From Mercenaria mercenaria (taxonomy: Eukaryota > Mollusca > Bivalvia > Venerida > Veneridae): a stretch of 64,000 bases of DNA. Within the stretch, counting starts at the first letter, position 1; each line of letters starts with the position of its first letter. Below are positions 47,956 to 58,387 of this stretch, piece after piece. The position numbers and the translations under genes are program-made. Below the pieces are notes generated by a model, which was not told where the DNA came from, ran no database searches, and saw only the letters and a program-made list of their open reading frames with translations. The stretch lies in NCBI RefSeq assembly GCF_021730395.1, contig NC_069364.1:81213501-81277500 (forward strand). Reading direction: 5' to 3'.

Positions 47956-48609
47956 AACCAAATACCGGGAAAACGTAGCAATGCTGAACAACAAATATGC
48001 GGTGTGTCTAAAATCAGTAAGGCCATAACCTATTTTTATAAAATATTTATGACCAAGAATCTACAACTAAAGCCACACAAAGATTGCGAATAACAATGAT
48101 ATGTTTCATATTGCACTATACACTATATGCGGCTTTTGACAGCAGAAGTCTACGTTATTTTTAAGAGACCTCGTATATTGGTTACATTCATTGAAATCTT
48201 CAACATGACTACCTGCCGAACCAAATAATCCTTAAATCCCTATGTACAAAATATTAACACCCACGGTTTTATACCGTGTCAATGTACTATATATTATTCA
48301 TACTACCGTTTCTGAGAAGCACTGCTTTCAAATTCTATTTTTACGAAAATCAAAAGAATGCCTGGTCATTTTCAGAAATTTAAATGCTTCCAATTTGATA
48401 TACGGTATTTTAATTATATCTTCACTTAAACCATTATTGACACAATCTGTTCAATCACCTATGACAACAAGCATTGTGTAAATGACCGGGTCAGCCTTTA
48501 TAAAGTCAGTCCATTAAGTGTAACACTGCAAGGTATACCCAAATAGTTTGAAACCAGTGGCACGTTAATGTGTCGTATGTCAACAGGAAGACGTTTTTAA
48601 CGCAATTTC
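47956..48609. other. no gene seen
   Basis: AT-rich; the open frame at 48242-48481 has no supporting features. Confidence 0.35.
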
Positions 48610-48842
48610 AGCCGCGCCATGAGAAAACCTACAAAGTGCGTTTCCGACCAGTATGGATCTAGACCAGCCTGCACATTTGCGCAGTCTTGTCAGGGTCCAT
48701 GCTGTTCGTTAACGATTTCTTTAATCACAGTAAGCTTTGAAAGCGAATAGCATGGATCCTGACCAGAATATGTGGATGCGCAGGCTGGTCTGGATCAATG
48801 CTGGTCGCAAACGCGCTATGTTTGTTTTCTCATGGTGCGGCT
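48610..48842. mobile_element. palindromic MITE, copy 1 (partner at 59903-60115)
   Basis: Two ~105-bp arms face each other. The left has GCCGCGCCATGAGAAAAC, GACCAGTATGGATCTAGACC and CAGTCTTGTCAGGGTCCATG. The right has GCATGGATCCTGACCAGAAT, CAGGCTGGTCTGGATCAATG and TTTTCTCATGGTGCGGCTC. The arms pair along almost their full length around an AT-rich loop. Confidence 0.85.
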
Positions 48843-48899
48843 CATACATTTTTTTTGGTGAAATAATAATCTGCTAAAAGCTTTCTAAATTTGGCCTTC

Positions 48900-48908
<9 letters not shown>

Positions 48909-48936
<28 letters not shown>

Positions 48937-48946
48937 AAAAAAACGT
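48909..48946 (+). repeat. poly(A) tract
   Basis: About 30 consecutive A then AAAGAAAAAAAC. It could be a retroposed tail, but no body is recognisable to its left. Confidence 0.8.
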
Positions 48947-49789
48947 TTGCTGCTACCGTCGGATCAAAGTGTTTGTAACTTTGCAATTATTTTGGCTGAT
49001 AAACAAATTCCGTTATAAAGCAATACCATTTTATGAGGATTTTGCAATCGTAAGACATCTTTATTAAATGTGTAGTAGTGTGTGGAGAATTGACGAAAAT
49101 ATATTTTCTTATATCAATACATGCGTGGCATACTATGATACGATGTGCATATCGTACAGGTCATACAGTACCAAATAAACCACAGAAATTGTTCACAATT
49201 AATTTATACACGCATTAAGAACACTGATATAGTCGATTGCACTACGAATGTATAAAATGACGCCATAAGGTTGATGATTTACAGTGTCTTGTGTACATGG
49301 TTTCAGAATGAAATCTGTTAATATTATACAAACTGGCACTAAGGCCGATTAGATACTATTGTTCATTCACTTTAACTTCAATACATATTACCCTTTTGAT
49401 CAAAATACATGTCTAATAATGAAAATAATTGAAAACGACCAATGTACCCACCATAAGCAGAGGAGCCAAGCCACCAGGATAGGGTCGCTTTTAGATAGTC
49501 TTCATGGCAGCACACCCTGTGTAGCACAGTGAGCAACACATGAGTGTCCCCTATCACACGGCGGTATCCACCGCAGGTATAGGTTCCTCAAGGTTGAAAC
49601 TTTACATTTGCAACTACAATATCAACTGCAGCGACTCCTCTCTCTGATTGCCAGCTAGACTAATGTATTTACCTAAATTTACAAGAAAAGATTTATTATT
49701 TGACTGCAATAATTCAATTTATTTGTACATACTTGGTCTGATATAATAATGACGTTTAATAAATCTAAGGCGAAGTTCTTGATAACTAG
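48947..49789. other. no gene; GC-richer unexplained block at ~49450-49660
   Basis: 49450-49660 is GC-richer than its surroundings (GGCAGCACACCCTGTGTAGC, ACGGCGGTATCCACCGCAGG). No frame longer than ~40 codons is supported, and it is not recognised. Confidence 0.3.
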
Positions 49790-50205
49790 AAGATACTTAA
49801 ATAAAATGAAACTCATCTTCGATCTCACCTAAGTTACATAATTGGCATAGTCTTTCATTGCGCTGTATCCTATTACATCCATATCTACCAGTTTCTGTGC
49901 GTAGACTTTGTGCTGATATTCTAACGCTACTGATAATCTTACGGAGAGATTTAAAAACAATAGTTCTAAGATAGTGTTCCATGCAAAATGGTGACTTGAT
50001 ATATTTATGCAAAGTGTTCAACACTTGATTAGATTCTAAATATGAAAACCATTTTTGTTTAAAACAATCAATAACTCTTTGTTTGAAAGCGTGTATAAAT
50101 GTATTGCTACTGACATCAAACGGGTTCTCCCAAATATCAGAAAAACCAAAATCATTCAGGAGATGTTTTACATCAAGTGCCCGATTTTCTACACCAATTC
50201 AACTA
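49790..50205 (-). mobile_element. LINE 3' fragment (same family as 1-1215)
   Basis: Minus translation from 50165 gives LLNDFGFSDIWENPFD, then FKQRVIDCFKQKWFS, RTETGRYGCNRIQRNERLCQ and CNLGEIEDEFHF. This is the C-terminal domain and finger of the LINE seen at 1-1215. It is 5'-truncated, and the frame is largely intact over this stretch. Confidence 0.8.
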
Positions 50206-50215
50206 TTATCTAATG

Positions 50216-50358
50216 TAGGGATAATACACGTTTTTTTGTGTATTAACGTCTGTAGAAGCCCGCGGGATTGTTTGTGACCGAGACCGAAGGTCGAGGTCAC
50301 AAACATATCCCAAGGACTTATGCAGACGTTATTACATAAAACAAACGTGTATTGTCGC
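50216..50358. mobile_element. ~140-bp hairpin MITE
   Basis: GATAATACACG (left) and CGTGTATTGTC (right) are inverted ends. AACGTCTG (50247-50254) pairs with CAGACGTT, and the centre GTTTGTGACC/GGTCACAAAC forms the tip. Nearly the whole element folds as one hairpin. It lies just beyond the 5' edge of the LINE fragment. Confidence 0.7.
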
Positions 50359-51389
50359 TATTCTTGCATAAAAATATATTTCACGACGATTTATGTATTG
50401 TTTTCATATGTGATGACTTGACGATTCCGGTACATTTTTTATTTACCATTCCAGGTGTTCTTGGAAACGGTAAACATGTTTTAAATATCCGTATCCAGGG
50501 CCCGGAAATAAACAACACTATCAAAAGCATATCCTGAAGGTTTTTAAGCGATTTTTTTTATCTCTCATTATTACAAACATAAAATTACCAATAATTGTTC
50601 ATATCATTTCACAATTTGGTGGACTCGATCACAATTTCAAGAATAATAACTTTACATTTGAGTTACATTGAGTACGGACACGCAGTTGGAGTACGGATGA
50701 GTACGAGCGTAGTGTCAAGTTTCCAAGCTGTTTCATAAATAAATTCTTCGAGAAATTAGATAAAAACATACTGACTGATACTTACCAAAGTCATAAATAT
50801 GATACCTAAAAACAAAGAATCGCACAGGTAAACATGCGATTCTTTAACATTCACGGTTGTCTACAAAATCTGAATTGACGCAGAGTTCTAAAAGGAGAGT
50901 AAACAAGGGAAGAAAGGAGTACGAACAATATTGGTGGCAGCGCATTTGGCGTTAGTTACTGATACAGTAAAACATTCTATGGTTTAGATTGCATCTTTAA
51001 TGCTTCAAGAAGAGGTTTTTATGAAAGAAAAATGACGCAGATACCAGATGTCAATCTGCGCAGAATTACATATATACGTCCCTGGGAAAGCATTTCAAAA
51101 ATAAAAATCGGGTATTAACAGCACGTGACTTGCCTTGTTTGCACACGATTTCTCTCCCGTTAATACATGGGCGGATCCAGTGAAAAAAGTAGTTTTTATG
51201 CAAGAATGCATTTTGATATATTTCCCTTAGTTTAACATTGTCAGTTTGCAATATCTTAAACTAGTACTCGACAATTTAACATAGAGTGTGTATCTTCCTA
51301 ATTCACCATAAACAGCAGCATTGCTTGCACTTTGTTTCGCTCCAAACAGTATTGTACAAAACTTTAGGCGAACCCTTTCCAGATCCTTT

Positions 51390-51392
<3 letters not shown>
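50359..51392. other. no gene seen
   Basis: AT-rich, nothing supported. Confidence 0.4.

Positions 51393-51460
<68 letters not shown>
51393..51460. repeat. (TA)n microsatellite
   Basis: About 33 uninterrupted TA units. Confidence 0.97.
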
Positions 51461-51639
51461 TGCCCTACTGTTTTCTTATGTGTTGCTTGTTCGTTTTTCT
51501 GTTATTCAGTTGATCGTAGTTGTGTGTTTATCTTTGTTTGGTATATGAACGTCTGCGCTATTGTGGTTTACGTTGTAGTGCGACTGTTTTTAAAGAACAT
51601 GGAATTCCCTTGTATATTCATTATTGTTCAACTTTCCCC

Positions 51640-51780
51640 TTAGGATTCTTCCACCCTTCCCCGAACCCCATTTCGCCCCTTAGCATTTCCTTCCCCTCCA
51701 TCAATATTTAATATTTAATATGTACTTGTTGGATGTTTGAAGCAACCCGTCTAAAGTATTTTTCCATTACAGCTTCTTTT
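51640..51780 (+). repeat. dispersed repeat, copy 2 (partner at 24150-24293)
   Basis: C-rich stretch, then TTTAATATGTACTTGTTGGA, GCAACCCGTCTA and TATTTTTCCATTACAG, in the same order and spacing as copy 1. Confidence 0.65.
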
Positions 51781-52619
51781 TGTTGTGAGCCTATTGTGTA
51801 AATGCGTGGCTCTGAGGCTGTGTTTTTAGTGCTCTATGCTTCCGAGAAATCTTACCTTATAATACCTATATCTTTTGAAAAAGCCCAATCTGGACAAGCA
51901 TAGTTCAATGTTGAACCAACAAATGAGTCAAACAACTGAAGTGCTACATACGGATCAAAATGAAATTTATTCATATTACTCAATAAAACGTTCATAGCTT
52001 TTAAACCTTTTCTTGCACACCAGACTGGCGTATCCGGTGATTTTACTCATGCCGGCAAAACCCATCTGGCACCCCCCCGCCCCCCCATACCAGATGACTC
52101 TCGTGCTGTTAATGACAACTACAGTAGTAGTTCATGTACTGATACCATATTGTTTATGTAAAATACAAAAAAACAGGTACCTGGATAGTTTCTCTTCGTT
52201 CCTTATAGTATATTTCTCGATTCACAATACATTAGTTTACCGTAAGAACATAACGTTACGCTACAAATAATAAAACTAAAGCGGGACTTTGTTATTGTGC
52301 GTAACACAAAACATCATGACGTCACTCCTGCTTACGAACGTTAATTTCCCGCGCTTTGTGTTCATTCTCTACTATAAGAAAGAGTGCTACAGAAGTATTT
52401 CTACCTGTAATTTGTAGAATATGGTATACAAGACAAATAATCTGCCAGAATAAAATGCTAACATGTATACGATATGCAAGAAAAAATATCAATCAAGGCA
52501 AGCCCCATTCCCGCTTAATGCGCAAGTGCCCTCGGGATGGATATTTCTATCCGATTCCTAAACACATAACAAATATTATTATTCCAACCAAGCACTGGAT
52601 ATTAAGGACGAAAGATCAT
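51781..52619. other. no gene seen
   Basis: Mixed AT-rich DNA with a C-run at 52071-52087. The frame at 52356-52625 is unrecognised and probably chance. Confidence 0.35.
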
Positions 52620-52880
52620 GTGTAATTAAAAGCTACTCCTAAGTAATTAAAGTCATTTACAACTTCAATATGTTCACAATTATAACACCATTTTTTTCAT
52701 TCGGTTTGACGGGCCTCGTTTTACAAAATACAACTATTTGTTTTTGCTGTATGAACTTCAAGATCCCACCTATTACAATACTCATATAATGTATTTTAAG
52801 GGGATTTGCCAACAATTACCATATCATCTGCAAACAGTAAATTGATAATACACAATTCATAAATATAAAGCATATATATA
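52620..52880 (-). mobile_element. LINE reverse-transcriptase palm fragment
   Basis: Minus translation gives INLLFADDMVIVGKSP (catalytic FADD), then WDLEVHTAKTNSCIL and NDFNYLGVAFN, the standard order downstream of the RT active site. Stops between these blocks show decay. Confidence 0.72.
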
Positions 52881-53059
52881 GAAAGTTTACCCGCACTAAA
52901 GTAAGCAATTATTTTCTTTATGATTTGATTTAGTTGCCTACCTTTTGACCAGAGATGATCACACATTCAAACTAAACCAAGACAATATTTCTGGAAACAT
53001 TTTATGTAGATCAGGAAGAAAGCATGGCTTAAATGGTGTTCACGAAGATTTTCTATAAT

Positions 53060-53165
53060 TTGACCTAGTGCCCTTGTGCATGTATCTATTTGCACACATT
53101 TTGAAGAAGTTTCATTAACATTGACAAAATTGTGACCTCTAGAGTGTTAAAAGTAAAGTGTAAAA
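53060..53165 (-). repeat. pearl/HINE-like fragment
   Basis: GAAGAAGTTTCATTAACATT and AAATTGTGACCTCTAGAGTG are the reverse complement of the first core unit of the 143-bp family, followed by GACGGACGG from the left cap. Confidence 0.6.
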
Positions 53166-53740
53166 TGACGGACGGCAGGTGACAGCCACAAGGGTAACAC
53201 AATAGCTTTGATTCGGGTGGGCTAAATCCAACATGTATATTGCCAGATCAGCTGTATATAATAAAGTACAAAACATGGTGCATGTCCTCTGTAAACGCAT
53301 ACTTCAAAGCAGATTCAACTTAAGTAGCACAAATATCTCAAATCTTCACAAGTGTTTGGTTTATTTGGAGTTATTTGTCTTTTTTCAATGTTGTCTGGAA
53401 GTGTTAACATTACATTGATACTGGATCGATAATGGCCGTAAAATATATTTGGAAAATGATAACATCTGTTTTAGCTATTCATATTTATTGCACGATTTAA
53501 CTATGTCCACCCCTCGTTAATTACAGACATATCTCCGTCTCTAGTTAAATACTGTTTTTATTCGCTCCCTTTTTAAACGTTGTATTTATTCTTTCCCTTC
53601 TGCAATATTTTTTTTTCTTATTATATACCTATATAAATTTTGTTGAACATACTGTTTGTATATCACAAGCAAATATGAACAGGCAAGACAAATTCCGTAT
53701 TATACCTTTTGTTTTGTAATTGTAAGGTATATTTGAAGCC
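53166..53740. other. no gene seen
   Basis: AT-rich; no supported feature. Confidence 0.4.
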
Positions 53741-53741
53741 A

Positions 53742-53910
53742 TATAAGGAAGCCATCCAGCTGACTTACAGCAGGTCAGTGGTTCTATTCAGTTATCAGCC
53801 CATGCCTTAAACAATGCTCGGAGGGTCACTCGGGATCTTCCTGCTCCATCAAAGGCTAGAAAAGTCACTATATGTCCTATACTGTGCCAGTGTGACTCTG
53901 AATGTTCGTG
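53742..53910 (+). mobile_element. SINE body fragment, diverged
   Basis: AAGGAAGCCATCCAGCTGAC, CAGGTCAGTGGTTCTA, CAATGCTCGGAGGGTCACTC and GCCAGTGTGACTCTGAATG follow the order of the SINE at 38945. The head is missing. Confidence 0.7.
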
Positions 53911-54543
53911 TTCATTTGGAAGCATCTTTTCCATTGTTGGTGCGAGACAATAACTTTGGAGTTTTAACTTTCTTACAGAAGCTGAGGGGGAAATGAGAGG
54001 TCTCATCATTACTAGAAGAAGTACTTAAAGGGATTTCCTTTAGTTTTTTTTATACGAATCTTTCTGCACAGCCGACACTTTCTATGGAAAACTTAACTGA
54101 AGTCAACATTTGTTGAAACATGTTACAGACAACCTTAAATATGATGAATCTTGAATGAAATAACATTGTTTGATAAGTTTTATCAGTAATCAAATGTTGA
54201 TACTGGTTTATGTTGTATTGATAAGTATCATGCCTGACAGGTATCTTGCTATTTTTGTGGTTGTGTTTTCACATCGCATTTTAGTACAAAGACAGTGTTG
54301 TTCATATAATAAAATATCGTAAAACATTAACTGACCTGTCAAAGACTCGGGTTAGAGCAGAATAAAATAGAAAATATCTTACATTTTGAAGAGACAGACT
54401 TAACCAGCATGATACCCGCGAGATGCATAACAGCATCCAAACTTCCGCGAATGATTGGGTCAGTCCCCACCTAAACGGCCTGGGTACCGTTTTACTAACA
54501 ATCCTACGTTTTGCGTAAATATTTCCGTAACTTTTTCTCTTAT
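53911..54543. other. no gene seen
   Basis: AT-rich DNA up to the left end of the Harbinger element. Confidence 0.4.
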
Positions 54544-54599
54544 GGGGCCGTCACACCATGACGTTCTGGTCAACGTTCTCTGAACATTTCAATCGTTCA

Positions 54600-54860
54600 A
54601 TTTTTGAGCGTTCTAGAATGAGGATGACACATCTGGCGTGTGATTAACGTGTGCCTAACGCATGACTAGCCTGTGTCTAACGCACGAGAAGCGTGTAACA
54701 GCGACCAAGTAAGATACCCCTGAAAACCATTAGCGTGTGCTAACGTGCCACTGGCGCGCGACGAACGATTTGTCAACGTTAGATGAGCGTGTTGAGCGTG
54801 TGACTAACGTGTGAATAACGATAGAATAGCGTTTTACTGGCGTGTGAATTAAACGGTCGA
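54600..54860 (+). repeat. subterminal short repeats of the Harbinger element
   Basis: Many AACGTGTG, AACGCA and GCGTGTGA variants (e.g. GATTAACGTGTGCCTAACGC). In Harbinger elements such subterminal words are known binding sites for the Myb-like partner protein. Confidence 0.55.
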
Positions 54861-54928
54861 ACGGGTACAAAACGCTGGAAATTTCATAGTGAATTCAGTT
54901 GTTCTTGTGAGTTTGAACAGTCAGCATC

Positions 54929-56196
54929 ATGCCGCCAAGACGAAAAAAGGGTAGGATGGGGGCTTCTGCTACTAGCGCTGCAAGTAAGAAGAATGCAAAG
55001 CCTCTTTCACTAGCAATGTCTTCGGACGAAGAAGAACACCAGGAAGAGCACATCCGAGGAGTAACGCACCATGTAATACCCCCGGAAGACCCTAAACACG
55101 CTGAAAATCCCAATGAGGACGGTCCGACCATAGCAAAGAGAGGGAAGAAGCAGAGAAAGGATTGCAGGATCCTGGACCGGGCGGTTGAGGATAGTCTGGT
55201 GGAGTTTTTCCGCGAAAACGAACTGCTGTGGAACTCACAGAAGACAGATTACAGGAACAAGGCGAAGAGGCAACGGATACTCGAGGCCAAGGCCACAGAA
55301 CTGCAGATCAGCGTGGACCACTTGTGGACCTGGTTCAAGTCCCTCAGGGTCATGTTCACAAGGCAAGTATTTACGTTTAAATTTTGGAAAATGCTTCAAG
55401 TAATTGCCCTGACTTCAATAATAATGGAATTTATATACTTACCACATAACTACCATATACTTATATACTTACCATATTCTTACCGTATGCTTATAATATC
55501 TACCAGGTTGGACAAGAAGAAGAGTGGGGATGGCCAGCAACAACTGACGGAGAGGGAGACATGGATAAAAAACAAATTTGGATTTTTCCACCGTGCTGTC
55601 AACCACCGCTCGAAGCCCGTCAAGAGTGTAAGTACTGATACAGATATTGAACTAATCATATAATTATACTTCAATATTGAATAATAAGTAAAAGATAAAT
55701 GTCTGTACAATTGTTTATTGTCAATTTCCAAACACGCTGTGCTTACCTGTGTCATTTCGTGTCTTTCTAGTTGAAGGCGATCATAGCCGAAAGTCAGGGC
55801 GACCTGGATAAGGCTGAGCGGGCAGCGGCGGAGGAGAGGGTTGAAGTTGACGAGTTTGATGAGAACGTCACAGAACGTCAACCCACCCCAGCCCTGTCGG
55901 TGTCCTCCGACATGGCGACCCTCCAGAGGAAGGCCAAGGAGAGTGGCGACATGCTGACGATGCTGCGTGATCAACTCCCGCCTCCCGAGCCAGTCACCGA
56001 AAGGACCACGTACGCCGCCTACGTCAAAAGTGTGCTGCTGGGGCTGAGTTTAAAGGACTTTCGCCGGGCCCGGAAAGGCATCAACAACGTCCTGAAGCCT
56101 TTCTGCGAGTCGGATTCAACTGACGACGACAGTGAGGACCGGTCCAATAGACCCCCCTCCAGACAGCCTAATTATTACTATTGCTTTGAATTATAA
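54929..56196 (+). CDS. MADF-BESS-type DNA-binding protein of the Harbinger element
   Basis: Three exons: 54929-55362, 55507-55627 and 55771-56196, giving 326 residues. Residues 1-80 are basic and acidic low-complexity (MPPRRKKGRMG, SSDEEEHQEE, KRGKKQRKD), suiting nuclear import. Residues ~83-176 form a MADF (Myb/SANT-related) domain: VEDSLVEFFRENELLW, then YRNKAKRQR, VDHLWTWFKSLR, and LTERETWIKNKFGF across the first junction. Residues ~265-297 (YAAYVKSVLLGLSLKDF) resemble a BESS-type interaction motif. Intron 1 begins with GC (GCAAGT) and is 144 bp without a stop, so unspliced RNA also stays in frame. Intron 2 is GT-AG. In Harbinger elements a Myb/MADF-like partner carries the transposase to the nucleus and to the element's ends. 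The last exon may be incomplete: relatives would continue into sequence like that at 56395. Confidence 0.78.
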
Positions 56197-56394
56197 CTAG
56201 AATTGGTGCGTAATTAGGCAACCCCTCGTTTATCCAGACTTGCCTCATTACTAAAATTGACCAATAGCTGGCACGAAAGTTAGTCAAAAGTACAATTAGA
56301 TCTAGTTAGATCGGTAAAAACTTTGATCAAAATCATTCGTCTCCACTCTAGGAAGCCATCTGACCATTTTCATTTTTTAATGTATTTTCAGTGT

Positions 56395-56620
56395 CACTGG
56401 TGACACGACCTCGTCGCAACACCCCTCGAGCAAGAAGCCGTGTCAGAGCCAGGACGAGTGCCAGTCACAGCATGGAGGTTGACAGCCACCTCCCAGTGAG
56501 TGGGGACCACCACCGCCCCAAGCCATTTCGGTCTTCAACTCCGCGGACTCTGCCTACATGACCCTGATTCAAGACCAGCAGCTCTGCGAGTCAGGTTATC
56601 AGAAATACTGACTATACTAC
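56395..56620 (+). pseudogene. possible former 3' exon of the MADF gene
   Basis: After TTTTCAG, the frame starting VTGDTTSSQHPSSKKPC continues to SVFNSADSAYMTLIQ and ends at TACTGA, with one internal TGA. The Ser/Gln/Pro-rich composition fits the tail of a MADF-BESS protein. No donor upstream connects cleanly to it. Confidence 0.4.
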
Positions 56621-56745
56621 GATATTGAATAGCATCTGAAAGACAATTGTTAATTTTCTATTGTTTATTATTGTGTAATTGCAGTTGAAGGCGATCATGG
56701 TCAAAACTCAGGGGTCCTGGATGAGGCCGAGCACTGAATGTGTTA
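56597..56745 (+). repeat. partial duplicate of intron 2/exon 3 of the MADF gene
   Basis: The stretch ending TTGCAGTTGAAGGCGATCAT is a decayed copy of 55625-55815 (TTCTAGTTGAAGGCGATCAT), including the preceding AATTGTTTATTGT-like intron sequence. It ends soon after GGATGAGGCCGAGC. Confidence 0.7.
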
Positions 56746-56852
56746 TTATGATTATTATTTCCTTTAATTGTTTCATGTTATGTTGATTTGCTATTATTAT
56801 TTCTGTGATTTACGAAATAACGGGTGTTATTTTTGGGGGTTTATGTTCTTTA

Positions 56853-56858
56853 AATAAA
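56853..56858 (+). terminator. possible poly(A) signal AATAAA for the MADF gene
   Basis: AAATAAATAATTTAAA follows the MADF coding region by about 650 bp and lies just before the convergent transposase stop. Confidence 0.35.
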
Positions 56859-56951
56859 TAATTTAAATTTGACACTGAATTTTTGTTTTTTAATGCTTAT
56901 CATTAGAAAACATAAACACATCAACACACATTGTTCATGTCCCAAGAGTTT

Positions 56952-58042
56952 TCATATCATATCCAATTGCCATGGAACAGCACCAGCCTCTGAGTTGCAC
57001 CAGTGTTTCAGGAGGTTCCTCTGGCGCTTCCCCTGTCTGTTGTCCACGTTAGGTCCTCTGACATTGACGGTGTCCTCCAGATTGCGCTGTGTTCTCCATT
57101 GTCCAGGAATTACTTGATGATTATTGTCCTCACGGTCCATGCGAATGTTCTGCTGACGTGGATACCTCATACGCATCAGACTGTGCAAACACAGGCACGT
57201 GGTAACGATGAGCCTTACGGTTGCGGGAGCATGGTTCATAGTGGTGAGGAGAACCTGGAACCTATTGGCAAGGATGCCAAAGGCATTCTCGACCACACGA
57301 CGTGCCCTTGACAGCCTGTAGTTGAAGATCCTCTCGTCGTCGCTCATACCACGGTGCGAATACGGCTTCATCATGTTAGACCTCAAGGCGAACGCGTCGT
57401 CACCGATTAAGTAGTACGGCACATCCTCGTTGTCGTTGGGCAGGGGTTCAGCTGGTTGTAAGCCAATAGAGCCATCATCGATGCATTCTTTCAGCTCAGA
57501 CCCGTTATAGATTTGTGCATCGGATGCTGCTCCTTTCCCTGAAAAAAAAAAACAAATTACATCAACGTAAACATACAGTACAAATAGTAACACCAAGAAT
57601 AATCTAATTCAATCTCCACTAAAGACATTATGTGAAAGAACACTTACCACCAACATCTGCCCAGATGAACTTGTAATCTGCGTCAACTAGGGCCATAATC
57701 ACCACAGAATAGAATCCCTTGTAGTTGTAGTAGGTTGATCCGGAAGAGTTAGGGCATCTGCAGGCAACATGTTTGCCGTCAAGGGCACCACAACAATGAG
57801 GAAAGTTCCACCTTGTCATGAACTGGTTGGCAATCTCACGCCAGGCTTCAGGAGTGCTTGGAGGGGTCATCACATCATCCAGATACTCGTCAACGAGTCC
57901 AGCACTGTCGTCTTCGTCGGGGTCTTCTTCTCTGCGGGCGAGGTCCCTCGATGTGTTCAGCTATGTTCAAGTTCAGTACGTTTACTTCATGCTGGGCTAT
58001 AGCAAGCATATATAGCCTCCTTATTCTTTCTGGATCTTCCAT
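56952..58042 (-). pseudogene. Harbinger (HARBI1-like) transposase with an internal deletion
   Basis: The start codon is at 58042: MEDPERIRRLYMLAIAQHE, then an Arg-rich stretch (RPQRRRPRRRRQCW), where the frame is lost near 57890. The catalytic part resumes at ~57893 with DEYLDDVMTPPSTPEAW. Exon 2 (to 57648) holds CGALDGKHV with the first catalytic Asp. A GTAAGT intron (57647-57539, acceptor TTTTTTCAG) joins in frame to exon 3 (57538-56952), with GAASDAQIYNGS (second Asp) and RRVVENAFGILANRF (catalytic Glu), so the DDE triad is visible. Relatives carry ~95 more residues between the Arg-rich and DEYL segments, so that helical domain is deleted and the gene is non-functional as it stands. It converges with the MADF gene. 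Confidence 0.85.
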
Positions 58043-58387
58043 ATTAGGTGCTCTCTACGGTAGCCCAAAATCAAATGAACCTTGCTTACAAAGAATCGGT
58101 TTATATACCCATATGCATGGACGTTCGGGAAACGCTCGAATGACGCTCAATGTACGCCAAAGGATGTTCGTTTGACTTCAGTCACACGATGCGTGCGCTA
58201 GGGGACCGTTCAGCGGTCGTTGACAGGTCGCCAGTGAGTCGTTCACTGCAAAGCAAACGATTAGTAACAACCAAGTAACGCTAGAGTAACGACTGACTAT
58301 CGATAGCCGAACGCGTGCAACGCTCGGCGAACGTTAGTGCGTTTTACTAAACGTTCGTAACTTATACAACGTACGTGCGCATAAAAT

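Larger units (their letters stand above)
54544..58380. mobile_element. PIF/Harbinger DNA transposon (two genes, convergent; transposase deleted)
   Basis: The left end reads GGGGCCGTCACACCATGACG after TTA, which fits the 3-bp TTA-type target of this superfamily. It is followed by 54600-54860, dense in AACGTGTG/GCGTGTGA words. Inside are a plus-strand MADF-type gene (54929-56196) and a minus-strand DDE transposase (58042-56952), arranged tail-to-tail. The right ~340 bp (58045-58380) is again rich in AACG words, but the complement of the left terminus was not found, so the right end is lost or diverged and 58380 is an estimate. GC content is clearly above the surroundings. Confidence 0.75.

Noticed and set aside
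49450-49660. Exon of an unknown gene in a GC-richer block
   Set aside because: No frame is open for more than about 40 codons and no splice signals could be paired with it.
55480-55974. Minus-strand 164-codon open frame
   Set aside because: Antisense to MADF exons 2-3, which show domain conservation and splice sites on the plus strand.
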